From contig JAJVIC010000002.1 of assembly GCA_022072225.1 (NCBI GenBank), forward strand, positions 62,001-126,000: DNA of 64,000 nucleotides. Reading direction: 5' to 3'. The stretch comes from Bacteroidia bacterium (GTDB lineage Bacteria > Bacteroidota > Bacteroidia > SXHM01). How positions within the stretch are numbered: position 1 is the stretch's first letter; each line of letters starts with the position of its first letter. Made by a program: the position numbers and the translations under genes. The notes beneath the pieces are model-generated. The model saw nothing but the letters and a program-made list of their open reading frames with translations. It ran no database searches and was not told where the DNA came from. Shown here piece by piece: positions 32,969 to 46,196 of the stretch.

Positions 32969-34387
32969 ATGCTCACCAGCAAACTCATCACCATACTAAA
33001 AACCTTTTCAGCGCGTGAATTGAATGCGTTTGAAAAATTAGTGCTTTCGCCCTTTTTTAATATTAATGAAGAAGTAAAGGCATTGTTCACTGAACTGAAA
33101 AAACTGTTTCCTGCTTTTGATGAAAAGCAAACCGATAAGAAAACCGTTTTTAAAAAACTGTATCCCGGAAAACGATTTGATGAACAGAAGCTGCGTTATG
33201 TAATGACCGACCTCACACGCCTGCTCGAAGAATTTTTAGTGCAAAAACAATTCAGCGAAAACGATATGCTGAAAAAACATTTGCTGCTGCAAAGCCTGAA
33301 CAAGCGTGATCTGGATAAATATTTTCAGTGGCAAATAAATGATGCCTATTCGGTGCAGGAAAAATCGCCTTACCGCGATGCGGCTTACTACGAGCGGCAG
33401 GCCATGCTGGAAGAAGACAGCTATGCATGGACTTCGCGCAAGGACAACCGTGCCATCGACAGCAGTTTGCAAAGCTTGGTTGATAATATTGACATTCATT
33501 ACCTCACAAAAAAACTGAAATATTCCTGCGAGATTATCAACCGCATGAATGTGCTGAAAGTGGAATATAACCTTTCGTTTCTGGATAATACGCTTGAATT
33601 TCTGAAGCAGAATTCGTTCAGTCACATTCCGGCAATTACTATTTATTTTCAGGTGTTGTTAACGTTGCGAGAAAGTGAAAACGAGAAGCATTATAAGAAA
33701 CTGAAATTGCTGTTGGCTGAACACATCAGCAAGTTCCCGCAAGCCGAGTTGCGCGATATTTATGGATTTGTGCAGAATTATTGTATCCGTCAAATTAATC
33801 TTGGTAACAATAATTACCTGCGCGAATTGTTTGAGAATTATAAAACCTTGCTGGAAAAAGAAATCATAATTGAAAACGGCAACCTTGCGCAATTCGATTT
33901 TAAAAACATTGTAAGTATTGCCCTGCGTTTGGATGAATATAAATGGACCGAAAATTTTATTGAAAAATATGCCACACTTCTCAGCGCTGATTTCAGGCAG
34001 AATGCCATTAACTATAACCTGGCGCGTTTGCATTATTCGCGCAAACACTACCGCGATGCGCTGAAACTATTGCTGGCAGTGGAATTTACGGATGTGTATT
34101 ATCACTTAGATTCCAAGTCATTGTTGCTGCGCATTTATTACGAACTGGAAGATTGGGAGCCTTTGCTGTCATTATTCAACACCTTTAAAATTTATTTGAA
34201 GCGCAATAAATTAATTTCGGAATACCAGCGCAGCACCTACACCAACCTTGTTAAGTTTGTGCGTAAACTTGCACGCATAAAAATGGGCAGCAAACTGCCG
34301 CTGGAAAAAGTAAAACAGGAAATTGAAGAAGTGAAACAGATTGCCGACTTAACATGGCTGCAAAGCAAAGTAGATGAATTAAAATGA
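32969..34387 (+). CDS. Hypothetical helical-repeat protein
   Basis: 472 aa, no signal peptide, almost wholly alpha-helical. Paired helices of about 35-40 residues (for example FIEKYATLLSADFRQNAINYNLARLHYSRKHYRDALKLLLAVEF) suggest a TPR/solenoid scaffold. The family is common and unnamed in Bacteroidota. The start ATG lies 11 bp after the hairpin repeat. It is followed 7 bp later by the GNAT gene. A protein-interaction role is inferred from the fold only. Confidence 0.75.
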   Translation: MLTSKLITILKTFSARELNAFEKLVLSPFFNINEEVKALFTELKKLFPAFDEKQTDKKTVFKKLYPGKRFDEQKLRYVMTDLTRLLEEFLVQKQFSENDMLKKHLLLQSLNKRDLDKYFQWQINDAYSVQEKSPYRDAAYYERQAMLEEDSYAWTSRKDNRAIDSSLQSLVDNIDIHYLTKKLKYSCEIINRMNVLKVEYNLSFLDNTLEFLKQNSFSHIPAITIYFQVLLTLRESENEKHYKKLKLLLAEHISKFPQAELRDIYGFVQNYCIRQINLGNNNYLRELFENYKTLLEKEIIIENGNLAQFDFKNIVSIALRLDEYKWTENFIEKYATLLSADFRQNAINYNLARLHYSRKHYRDALKLLLAVEFTDVYYHLDSKSLLLRIYYELEDWEPLLSLFNTFKIYLKRNKLISEYQRSTYTNLVKFVRKLARIKMGSKLPLEKVKQEIEEVKQIADLTWLQSKVDELK

Positions 34388-34394
34388 AAAAAAT

Positions 34395-34676
34395 ATGGAA
34401 CTGAAAAACGATTACAACGAAAAAAACGGAACGTTTTATTTAGAAGAAAACGGAAAACGGCAAGCCGAAATGACTTACGTTTTTGCCGGGCCTTCAAAAT
34501 TTATTATCGACCACACTGAAGTGTTTCCAGGTAATGAGGGTAAGGGATTTGGAAAGCAATTGGTAAATGCAGCCGCTAATTTTGCGCGTGAAAAAGGCTT
34601 TAAAATTCTACCGGTTTGCCCTTATGCCAAAAAAGTAATGGAAAAAACACCGGAATATGCCGATGTGCTTTTTTAA
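34395..34676 (+). CDS. Small GNAT family N-acetyltransferase (COG2388/YjdJ type)
   Basis: 93 aa. It contains the acetyl-CoA pyrophosphate loop as GNEGKGFGKQLVNAAANFAREKGFKILPVCPYA, characteristic of the minimal COG2388 N-acetyltransferases; TEVFPGNEGKG is the usual signature. The usual substrate is unknown. It follows the helical-repeat gene by 7 bp and is followed by the SDR gene, which has its own promoter box. Confidence 0.9.
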   Translation: MELKNDYNEKNGTFYLEENGKRQAEMTYVFAGPSKFIIDHTEVFPGNEGKGFGKQLVNAAANFAREKGFKILPVCPYAKKVMEKTPEYADVLF

Positions 34677-34682
34677 GAATAC

Positions 34683-34690
34683 TACTTTTG
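34683..34690 (+). promoter_or_regulatory. Promoter -7 box of the SDR gene, predicted leaderless
   Basis: TACTTTTG matches TAnnTTTG exactly and ends only 4 bp before the ATG at 34695. Transcription would begin at or within a few bases of the start codon. Confidence 0.6.
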
Positions 34691-34694
34691 TAAG

Positions 34695-35408
34695 ATGAAT
34701 ATAATAGTAACAGGAGCCAGCCAAGGTATAGGCTACGAAGTTGTAAAAAACTTTTGCCGCACATTGAAAAGCGGGAAAATAATAACCCTTTCTCGAAATG
34801 CCGAAAACCTGGAGCAACTGAAAAATGAATGTGATGAAATAAATTCTTTTGTAAGGGTAATTGCTGTTGCAGCTGATATTTCGTCCATAAAATTGCAGCA
34901 AACCCATGCATCATTATTCCAAAACGAAATGCCCCATGTTGATGTACTCATTAACAACGCAGGCCTGTTAATAAAGAAAAATTTCAGCGATTTAAGTGAA
35001 GAAGATATTTACCGTGTTTATAATGTGAATGTGTTTTCCGTATTCAGATTGGTGAAGATATTAAAACCACAAATGGGCGGCAAGCAAACAACGCACATTG
35101 TAAATATTAGTAGCATGGGCGGCTTTCAGGGCAGTAGCAAGTTTGCCGGACTATCAGCATATAGTTCATCAAAAGGAGCAGTGGCGGTTTTAACCGAATG
35201 CCTTGCCGAAGAATTTAAAAACGACAACATAAAAGTAAACTGCCTTGCGCTTGGTGCAGCACAAACTAAAATGCTTGAAGAAGCCTTTCCCGGCTATAAA
35301 GCACCACTTTCGGCAGAGCAGATGGCTTCTTTCATTTCAAACTTTGCATTAACAGGCAGCAAAATCTTTAACGGCAAAATTCTGCCTGTTTCATTATCTA
35401 CGCCATAG
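34695..35408 (+). CDS. SDR family NAD(P)-dependent oxidoreductase
   Basis: 237 aa, classical short-chain dehydrogenase length. The dinucleotide-binding motif is TGASQGIGYE (6-15), the structural motif NNAG is present, and the catalytic Ser and Tyr-x3-Lys lie in NISSMGG ... YSSSKGA. The proline-glycine motif after the catalytic site is replaced by LGAAQT. The substrate is unknown. It is the last protein gene before the rRNA operon. Confidence 0.93.
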   Translation: MNIIVTGASQGIGYEVVKNFCRTLKSGKIITLSRNAENLEQLKNECDEINSFVRVIAVAADISSIKLQQTHASLFQNEMPHVDVLINNAGLLIKKNFSDLSEEDIYRVYNVNVFSVFRLVKILKPQMGGKQTTHIVNISSMGGFQGSSKFAGLSAYSSSKGAVAVLTECLAEEFKNDNIKVNCLALGAAQTKMLEEAFPGYKAPLSAEQMASFISNFALTGSKIFNGKILPVSLSTP

Positions 35409-35576
35409 TGTTTTTTGAATTGAAATCTGATTATTAAAAAGCTAAGAAAGCCGTTTTTAATACCTTTCAGAAGTTAATTACCTGTTAAAAAAGCATAGTA
35501 ATTAATTATTTTTAGCATCTGAATGCCAATAAAATCAGGCTATTATGTAATTGTTAATAAATTGTGTAACTAAAAA

Positions 35577-35607
35577 TTTGGAGCATACATAAAAGCCGCT
35601 ACATTTG
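35577..35607 (+). promoter_or_regulatory. rRNA promoter P1
   Basis: A TTTG -33 element (35577-35580), a 19-bp spacer and TACATTTG (35600-35607) form a textbook Bacteroidota promoter, about 400 bp before 16S. The gap 35409-36007 otherwise holds P2, boxA-like motifs and the 16S processing arm, and no gene. Confidence 0.75.
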
Positions 35608-35776
35608 CAGCCCCCTAACAAGGACAGTTCTTTGAGTTAAAGTAGCAGACAGGTAGAACATCAAAACCGTTTTTTGCTCACTTCATAATAAGTAAAGTTG
35701 AAAACAACTTTACTTAAAATTTTCAACCTGTAAATCAGGTAGATATGTGAAAAATGAGAAAAAAATAAAAAAAAGT

Positions 35777-35807
35777 TTTGTCAGGTCAAACCAACATACT
35801 ACTTTTG
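35777..35807 (+). promoter_or_regulatory. rRNA promoter P2
   Basis: TTTG (35777-35780), 19 bp, then TACTTTTG (35800-35807). It is exactly 200 bp after P1 with identical spacing, so the operon has tandem promoters. Confidence 0.75.
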
Positions 35808-35880
35808 CCACCCCTTTTGAAACGACAAAAGGTTTAAAACAGACATATATCGCCCGAATTTAAAGGGAAAAATATATTAA

Positions 35881-35897
35881 CGTTCTTTGAAAATATT
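35881..35897 (+). promoter_or_regulatory. boxA-like element in the 16S leader
   Basis: CGTTCTTTGAAAATATT recurs as CGTTCTTTGACATATTG at 37963, ahead of 23S, and as a shorter AGTTCTTTGAG near 35627. Position before each rRNA suggests an antitermination (nut/boxA) signal. Confidence 0.55.
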
Positions 35898-35925
35898 GAA
35901 GAAGACAAACAGAATAGCAAGTATC
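35898..35925 (+). other. Left arm of the 16S pre-rRNA processing stem
   Basis: The sequence starting GAAGAAGACAAACAG and ending GCAAGTATC is nearly complementary to 37570-37594 (GATACTTGTTTTCTG ... CTTCTT), which lies after the 16S 3' end. The pair would form the RNase III-type stem that frees 16S. Confidence 0.7.
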
Positions 35926-36007
35926 CTTTCAAGTAAAATTGAAAGAGTAACAATTCTTAAATAATAACAAATCGCTTCGATTTTATCGGAGCACAGAATC
36001 AAACTTT

Positions 36008-37530
<1,523 letters not shown>

Positions 37531-37670
37531 TTAGAGGACTTGTTAACTACCCTGATGCAAATCAGGAGTGATACTTGTTTTCTGTTTTCTTCTTTAATTA
37601 TTTTAAAATACCCAAAACGAGCTCAGGGAGGTGTAAAACCTAAGAGCGACAGGATTGTCAAATCAAAAAT

Positions 37671-37744
37671 AGTCCCGTAGCTCAGTTGGTTAGAGCACTA
37701 CACTGATAATGTAGGGGTCCGCAGTTCAAATCTGCGCGGGACTA
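37671..37744 (+). tRNA. tRNA-Ile (GAT)
   Basis: 74 nt cloverleaf: acceptor AGTCCCG/CGGGACT, D stem GCTC/GAGC, anticodon stem CTACA/TGTAG with loop CTGATAA and anticodon GAT (37705-37707), and T stem CGCAG/CTGCG, all fully paired. It lies in the 16S-23S spacer as usual in Bacteroidota; CCA is not encoded. Confidence 0.97.
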
Positions 37745-37759
37745 CTTAACTCGGAATTT

Positions 37760-37833
37760 GGGGAATTAGCTCAGCTGGCTAGAGCGCCTGATTTGCATTC
37801 AGGAGGTCATCGGTTCGACTCCGTTATTCTCCA
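37760..37833 (+). tRNA. tRNA-Ala (TGC)
   Basis: 74 nt cloverleaf: acceptor GGGGAAT/ATTCTCC (one G-U pair), D stem GCTC/GAGC, anticodon stem CCTGA/TCAGG with TGC. The T stem ATCGG/CCGTT has one T-T mismatch at its second pair, where relatives usually carry CCGAT. CCA is not encoded. It lies 15 bp after tRNA-Ile. Confidence 0.96.
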
Positions 37834-37962
37834 CAAAATTAAATAATTAACAACGGTTAATTATAGTGAAAGTTGAAATATTGAATTAAGCTATACAGGA
37901 TAGCAATATTTGGTTCAACCCCGAATTAATTCACATTTGAAATTCAGAAATGAATCTCAATC

Positions 37963-37979
37963 GTTCTTTGACATATTGG
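37963..37979 (+). promoter_or_regulatory. boxA-like element before 23S
   Basis: CGTTCTTTGACATATTG is the second full copy of the motif at 35881 and lies about 55 bp upstream of the 23S 5' end. Confidence 0.55.
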
Positions 37980-37997
37980 AAGAAAATACATAAGAAA

Positions 37998-38015
37998 GTA
38001 AGTAATAAAAATTAC
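37998..38015 (+). other. Left arm of the 23S processing stem
   Basis: GTAAGTAATAAAAATTAC is the perfect 18-nt complement of 40903-40920 (GTAATTTTTATTACTTAC). Pairing continues outward with GAAAATACATAAG versus CTTATGTGTTTTC. Together they bracket 23S as an RNase III-type stem. Confidence 0.85.
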
Positions 38016-38017
38016 AA

Positions 38018-40897
<2,880 letters not shown>

Positions 40898-40990
40898 GCT
40901 GAGTAATTTTTATTACTTACCGAACTTATGTGTTTTCTTTCTATTATGTCACAGTATAATAGTTCGCCTCTGGCGAGCTAGATGACTTAG

Positions 40991-41098
<108 letters not shown>

Positions 41099-41104
41099 TT
41101 TATT

Positions 41105-41137
41105 AAAACCCCTTCAAGAAATTGGAGGGGTTTTTTT
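41105..41137 (+). terminator. rRNA operon terminator
   Basis: AACCCCTTC / GAGGGGTT stem with an AAGAAATTG loop region and a seven-T run, 7 nt after 5S. Confidence 0.9.
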
Positions 41138-41200
41138 ATTTATATGAATTTTTAATTCTCGCGGAAAGCGCAAAGTTTAATCTATTTTTGCAGCCCTGAA

Positions 41201-43147
41201 ATGAAGCGTTTCTCCTTCCTTTTTTCTTTCTTCCTATTTTTTACTTCTGTTTGTTCTGCGCAGACGAAAGACAGTATTCCGGTTTTGGAAAATGACACTA
41301 TGCGGGTAAGTGTTTTAAGGGGGATCGAGAAGTTTTACATTTCGCGCTATGACAGCGTTAGCATGATAAGGTCAATGGATAGTCTTTTGATTTATCATCC
41401 TGCAATAAAGATGTTTAATTTTAATTCTACTCTGGGTAATATTGGCAGTAGTGTGTTTTCACCTTTTTATAAATGGGATTATTCTGTTGGATTCAGGGTT
41501 GGTATTGACAGCAGGAGGATTTTTATTTGGGAGAGTTCTGATATTCGTTTTGTGAATTCGCACAAACGGTACTCGCGGGTGAATTATGTGAATGGTTCAA
41601 AAAAGGAGAATTATATTGAGGTGGAGCATTCGCAGAGTTTCGGGAAGAATTTGGATATTGGTTTCAGGTATAACCGGATTAATTCGCTGGGATATTACAC
41701 GGGGCAGCAGACTTATTTATCGAGGTTAAATTTTTATGGCAGGCTGAGTTCGCGGAATTCGCGGTATTTGCTGCTGTTTAATGTTGCGCTTAATAGTTCT
41801 AAAAATCAGGAGAATGGTGGTATTACTGCTGATTCGTTGTTTGAGGATGACTTGGTTAGTAACGTTAAGTTTTTACCGGTTAACCTTTCGGGGGCGCAAA
41901 GTCAGGTGAAGGATAATAGCTTTATGGTGCATCAGCATTATGATTTTGGAAAGAAAGTAGGCAGTAGGCAGTTGGCAATTGGCAGTGAGCAGCCAGTTGA
42001 CAGTATGCAGAAGGTAGTTGATAGTTCTCTCATTTTTATTCCGAGGTTTAGAATAGGACATGAGCTGAGTTTCAGGAAACACTTTTTTCTTTACACGGAT
42101 GGTTTGCCTGATACGATTTTTTATTCAAGTATTTTTTTGGATTCTGCTTCTACACATGATTCTACAGGCGTTCAGAATTTGGAGAATACGGTTAGTTTTT
42201 CCTTTTTCGGAGGGCGGGATTACAAAAATTACCTGAGTTTTTCGGTGCGCCACCAATTAACGCAGGTGAACTACGGTGGTAATGTCCCTGATACTGCTGA
42301 TGGCAGTGTGTTTGTTCAAACAGATTGGTTTAACAATAATAATGTTTTTGTGCAGGGTAATGCCGGTATAAGCAACAAGGTATTTAGTAAGGTATGGGTT
42401 GATGCTGCTTACTGTGTTGCGGGTTATAATGCGGGCGATTTTAGTTTAAGTGGCGGATTGCAGACCACTTATTTTGAAGCCAGGGCTTCTGCAACACTTA
42501 AAGAGGCGGATTATTTTGCGCAGCGCTATATTTCCAATCATTTTGAGTGGACTAATAATTTCAGTAAGGTTTTTAATGTAGGAGCTGAGGGCACTTTTGT
42601 TCATCAGAAGTGGAAACTTCGCGCAGGAGCAGCTTATAATCTGGTGAATAACATGGTTTACTATGCCCAGGATGCCAAGCCTGCTCAATATGGCGGGGCT
42701 ATAAATAGTATTAAAGCGTTTGTGCAAAAGCGTTTTACGGTGGGCAAGTTTAGTTTAGATAATGATGTTACGTATCAATATGTAAAGGATTATATGCCGG
42801 TGCGCTTGCCGGCTGTGGTTTTGCGGAGTTCTTTCTTTTTTGAGGACAGGTTGTTTAAAAAGGCGCTGCACTCGCGCTTTGGGGTTGACTTATATTACAA
42901 TACTGCCTGGAATGGCTATTCTTACATGCCTGCCACCGGACAGTTTTATTTGCAGGACGGCAAACGCTATGGCAATTATCCATACATTGATGTGTATGCC
43001 GCCTTCAGGGTGAAAGGGGCGAGGTTCTTTTTTAAGTTAGACCATGCTTTTGCGGGTTTACTGGGCAACACGTATTACGGGGCTGCGCATTACCCGCTGA
43101 ACGGACGCACGTTTAAGTTTGGGGTGGACTGGACGTTTTTGGATTAA
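41201..43147 (+). CDS. Putative outer-membrane porin (Porin_10 family)
   Basis: 648 aa with signal peptide (MKRFSFLFSFFLFFTSVCSAQ). The rest is dense alternating aromatic/polar beta strands with short turns, ending in ...FKFGVDWTFLD, a typical outer-membrane barrel. It matches the Bacteroidota putative porin family (Porin_10). The substrate is unknown. A TATTTTTG promoter box sits at 41183-41190, 10 bp before the ATG. Residues encoded at 41957-42023 (GSRQLAIGSEQPVDSMQKVVDS) come from a translated 7-bp-period repeat and probably form an outer loop. Confidence 0.9.
   Translation: MKRFSFLFSFFLFFTSVCSAQTKDSIPVLENDTMRVSVLRGIEKFYISRYDSVSMIRSMDSLLIYHPAIKMFNFNSTLGNIGSSVFSPFYKWDYSVGFRVGIDSRRIFIWESSDIRFVNSHKRYSRVNYVNGSKKENYIEVEHSQSFGKNLDIGFRYNRINSLGYYTGQQTYLSRLNFYGRLSSRNSRYLLLFNVALNSSKNQENGGITADSLFEDDLVSNVKFLPVNLSGAQSQVKDNSFMVHQHYDFGKKVGSRQLAIGSEQPVDSMQKVVDSSLIFIPRFRIGHELSFRKHFFLYTDGLPDTIFYSSIFLDSASTHDSTGVQNLENTVSFSFFGGRDYKNYLSFSVRHQLTQVNYGGNVPDTADGSVFVQTDWFNNNNVFVQGNAGISNKVFSKVWVDAAYCVAGYNAGDFSLSGGLQTTYFEARASATLKEADYFAQRYISNHFEWTNNFSKVFNVGAEGTFVHQKWKLRAGAAYNLVNNMVYYAQDAKPAQYGGAINSIKAFVQKRFTVGKFSLDNDVTYQYVKDYMPVRLPAVVLRSSFFFEDRLFKKALHSRFGVDLYYNTAWNGYSYMPATGQFYLQDGKRYGNYPYIDVYAAFRVKGARFFFKLDHAFAGLLGNTYYGAAHYPLNGRTFKFGVDWTFLD
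41957..42023 (+). repeat. Translated heptamer-period GGCAGTT array in the porin gene
   Basis: Degenerate 7-bp steps (AGGCAGT, AGGCAGT, TGGCAAT, TGGCAGT, GAGCAGC, CAGTTGA, CAGTATG) run through the coding sequence without breaking the frame. The type matches dispersed intergenic repeats seen in Bacteroidota. Confidence 0.8.
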
Positions 43148-43149
43148 CT

Positions 43150-43222
43150 GCCCCCTCTAAATCTCCGCCAAAGGAGGAGACTTGCGATTGCTTCGTCCGC
43201 CTGAGGCGGACTCGCAATGACG
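43150..43222. repeat. Dispersed intergenic hairpin repeat
   Basis: It has CTCC-GCC-AAA-GGAG and a GTCCGCCTGAGGCGGAC hairpin, flanked by GATTGCTTC and CTCGCAATGACG, the same outer sequence as the element at 26544. It lies between convergent porin and OmpA genes and may end both transcripts. Confidence 0.75.
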
Positions 43223-43228
43223 AAGAGT

Positions 43229-44737
43229 TTATTGAATAACCCTGAACTCCACCCTTCGGTTTTTCTCCCTGCCTTCTTCGGTATCGTTGTTAAAGAGGGG
43301 GCGGCTGCTGCCGAAGCCTTTGCAGGTCATGCGCGAGGCATCAATTTCCAGTAGTTGCATAAAGTTAGAAACCGCCTGGGCGCGTGCCATGGAAAGCGTT
43401 CTGTTCATGTCCTCGTCACCGCTTTCATCGGTGTGGCCTGCAATTTCAATGCGCATAGCGGGGTTGCTGAGCATGAGGTCTTGCAGCATAATCAACTCAT
43501 CTTCCGATTCGGGAAGAATGGCAGCCGAATTTTTGGCGAAGAATAGCTGACGCAGAATGGTAGGTTTTGATTTGGTTTGAACCGGTGGCTGGGGCTCGGG
43601 TTTCTTTTGCGTTTCTTTTTCGGCCAACATGCGCTCTACCTGCTCTTCGGGTGTTTCGGTGTCAAGCGCGGCTAATTTTTCTTCCACCGTTTGTTCGGTA
43701 GCAGCTTTTTCTTTTTCGGCCAATTGCTTTTCAATTTCGGCTTCAGCGATGGCGGCTTGTTTTTGTTTTTCTTCAGCCGCTTTTTTATCGGCTGCTACCT
43801 GTGCTTTTGTTGGCTGGGTTGGGGCAGGAGTGGGTTTTGTTTCGGCAGGTGCGGTTTTTACCGGTTCGGGTTTAGCCTCAGCGGTTGCAGGTTGTTTGGT
43901 TACCGGCAGCGAGTTTTCTTTTTTCAGCGTTTCTTTTTTTATGCGGGTGTTAACCACATCACCGCTGCGGGTAATACCCTCTTCGGGAATAAAGCCCGCG
44001 CTGGGAAAAGGTTCGGGTTTGGTGCCGCTCTGATACAGGGCTACATCGTCAATATAATAGTAGGCATGGAGATTTTTTCCACCCATGTCCATTGCCTTTG
44101 TTCCATCGCTGGTAAAGAAGTTGCCTATGATGATGTATTTTTCGCCACCGCGCGCTTTGAAAGTGCCGGTAATGGTTATCCACTCATCGGTATCGCTTAT
44201 AAAGCCCGAAGAGGCGTTGCGTATCTGAGGTTTGCAGAGGCCGGCAATAATTTGTTTGCTGCCGTTTTCTTCAATGGTTTCAAAACATTCGAGTACGCCA
44301 TCGCTTTTGCTTTCGAGTTTGGCGGCACTGATGTAGGCGCCAATGTTTCCGATGGCGTATTTTGATTTTTCGCTCAGTGAAACCGAAAACTCTACGTGAT
44401 AAGTATTGCCTGCAATAAGAGTTTGTTTCAGTTCAGCCTGTGCATAGGAGCGGTGTTTTTCGTGGAAGAGGGTTAGCCCTATGCAGGCATCACCGTTTTT
44501 GGGTTCCTGTTTTCCAAAGGTATTGAGGGGCACCCCGGAGGTTGGACTGCAGCGGTTAAAGTAATCCATTGCACCGCTTGTGGGCTGCGTCCAGCTGATG
44601 AGGTTGGTCTGGCGTTTGCCTGTTTCTTTGGGGCAGGTGATGTATTCTTCGAAGCCGGGGTTAGGCACAAGGTTTTGCGCTTCGGCATTGATGCAGGCGA
44701 GCAGGCAGATACAAAACGTTGTGTTGTTTTTAAGCAT
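43229..44737 (-). CDS. OmpA family protein, paralogue 1
   Basis: 502 aa with a signal peptide (to EAQ). The N-terminal ~230 residues (NLVPNPGFEEYITCPKETGKRQ ... YYIDDVALYQSG) form a carbohydrate-binding-like beta sandwich. A long Lys/Glu/Ala/Pro-rich coiled linker follows (about 265-385). The C-terminal OmpA peptidoglycan-binding domain has LFFAKNSAAILPESEDEL, IAGHTDESGDEDMN and RRVEFRVI. It anchors the outer membrane or a surface complex to peptidoglycan. It follows paralogue 2 by 15 bp in one operon. Confidence 0.93.
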   Translation of the reverse strand: MLKNNTTFCICLLACINAEAQNLVPNPGFEEYITCPKETGKRQTNLISWTQPTSGAMDYFNRCSPTSGVPLNTFGKQEPKNGDACIGLTLFHEKHRSYAQAELKQTLIAGNTYHVEFSVSLSEKSKYAIGNIGAYISAAKLESKSDGVLECFETIEENGSKQIIAGLCKPQIRNASSGFISDTDEWITITGTFKARGGEKYIIIGNFFTSDGTKAMDMGGKNLHAYYYIDDVALYQSGTKPEPFPSAGFIPEEGITRSGDVVNTRIKKETLKKENSLPVTKQPATAEAKPEPVKTAPAETKPTPAPTQPTKAQVAADKKAAEEKQKQAAIAEAEIEKQLAEKEKAATEQTVEEKLAALDTETPEEQVERMLAEKETQKKPEPQPPVQTKSKPTILRQLFFAKNSAAILPESEDELIMLQDLMLSNPAMRIEIAGHTDESGDEDMNRTLSMARAQAVSNFMQLLEIDASRMTCKGFGSSRPLFNNDTEEGREKNRRVEFRVIQ

Positions 44738-44752
44738 TGCGTGAAAGGTTGA

Positions 44753-46096
44753 TTACTTTTTTGTAATCGTAAACTCAACGCGTCTGTTGAGTTTTCGTCC
44801 TTCTTCGGTGTCGTTTTTGGCTAATGGTTTGGTGCTTCCGAAACCGTTGTAGGTCATGCGGGTAGCGTCCACATCAAACATGATGAGGAAGTTTACCACA
44901 GCCTGTGCGCGCTGCAGCGATAGTTTTTTGTTAAGCTCTTCGGTACCCGATTCATCGGTATGGCCGTCAATGCGTATTTGCATGGCGGGGTTGTTATTCA
45001 TCATGTTTACGAGTTTTATAAGCTCGCCTTCTGACTGGGGCAGTATTTCAGCTTTGTTTTTAGCGAAGTAAAGTTTTTCCAGAATAACGGGTTTGGCATC
45101 GGGCTGTGCTTTAGCCTGCACAATTGCTTTTTGCTGGGTAAGCGCTTCGTTTATTTGTTTCAGTTCATTCAGCTTCTGGCGCACTTCTGCAATTTTTTTG
45201 TCAATCTCCTGCTCATTCATCATTTGTTTGATGCTGAGCGGGTCTATCATAGCTTCTTCAACCGGGGCGGGTTTAGGTGCTTCGGCTTCTTTCCAGGCGG
45301 GATTTTTCTGCGCCTGATTCAGCGATGCAACAGGACTGATATTCGTAGAAGTAAAGAAAGGTTCAACTTTGGTTCCTGATTCGTAAACGGCTACATCGTC
45401 TAAGAAATAATAGGCATAAAGTCCCTTGCCTACCGAGGGTGATGCGGTGGTAGGGGTTTTGGTATTGCCGAAGAAGTTACCGATGGTGATGTATTTTTCG
45501 CCTCCTTTGGCAGTAAAGGTTCCTGATAGTTTTTTCCAGATTTTGTTGTCTTTAAGAAAGTCTTCAGCCGGGTGGATAACCTGTGGCCGGCATGGGCCGG
45601 GTACTAATTTAAAATCGCCTTCGGGTGATTTTACACTTTCCATGCACTCGAAAACGGTTTCAACCAGCCCGGTGATTTTGTCAGCAGAGAAGTAGGCGCC
45701 AATATTACCGATGGCATATTTGGAGTTTTCGGCCAAACAAACGTTGTATTCAACGGTGTAGGTTTTTCCGGCTACAAGCGGGGTTTTAAGGGGGGCCTGT
45801 GCATATACGCGGTAACGCTCGTGGTAAAGGGTAAGGCCGATGTAGGCATCGCCACTGAGGGCTTCCTGATAGCCTACTACGTTATCGGGGACTCCGCAGG
45901 TATTGCTGCAGCGGTGGAAATAGTCAATAGAGCCGGCAGTGGGCTGTATCCAGTTTTCAATGTAGAGCTGGCGTTTACCCAATTCTTTGGGGCAAACGGT
46001 ATGGGCTTCAAAACTTGGGTTGGGTACAAGGTTTTGGGCTTGTGCTGCAGAGAACCCACAGATAAACACTGCAGCGAGAATGTAGAATTTTACCAT
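44753..46096 (-). CDS. OmpA family protein, paralogue 2
   Basis: 447 aa from the ATG at 46096, directly before the signal peptide (MVKFYILAAVFICGFSAAQA); an in-frame ATG at 46138 adds 14 residues. The domain order matches its downstream paralogue: N-terminal domain beginning NLVPNPSFEAHTVCPKELGKRQ, then a shorter coiled linker (EQEIDKKIAEVRQKLNELKQ), then an OmpA domain (LYFAKNKAEILPQSEGEL, IDGHTDESGTEELN, RRVEFTITKK). The shared GxTLxHExxRxYAQ segment confirms tandem duplication. Fast divergence of the linker suggests spacing, not sequence, matters there. Confidence 0.93.
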   Translation of the reverse strand: MVKFYILAAVFICGFSAAQAQNLVPNPSFEAHTVCPKELGKRQLYIENWIQPTAGSIDYFHRCSNTCGVPDNVVGYQEALSGDAYIGLTLYHERYRVYAQAPLKTPLVAGKTYTVEYNVCLAENSKYAIGNIGAYFSADKITGLVETVFECMESVKSPEGDFKLVPGPCRPQVIHPAEDFLKDNKIWKKLSGTFTAKGGEKYITIGNFFGNTKTPTTASPSVGKGLYAYYFLDDVAVYESGTKVEPFFTSTNISPVASLNQAQKNPAWKEAEAPKPAPVEEAMIDPLSIKQMMNEQEIDKKIAEVRQKLNELKQINEALTQQKAIVQAKAQPDAKPVILEKLYFAKNKAEILPQSEGELIKLVNMMNNNPAMQIRIDGHTDESGTEELNKKLSLQRAQAVVNFLIMFDVDATRMTYNGFGSTKPLAKNDTEEGRKLNRRVEFTITKK

Positions 46097-46196
46097 TTGC
46101 CTGTTTATAAAGCAAAGGCTCTTACGCAAAACGACCAAATAAGGTTTTAGGTCAACCGATTAAGTTTAAAAAGCAATGAATCGACAAAGGGTGGTT

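Noticed and set aside
43629-44365. Long plus-strand frames (134 and 224 aa) opposite the OmpA gene
   Set aside because: They are mirror frames of the low-complexity Lys/Glu/Ala-rich linker; the composition (Phe/Cys/Ser runs) is what an antisense reading of that linker gives.
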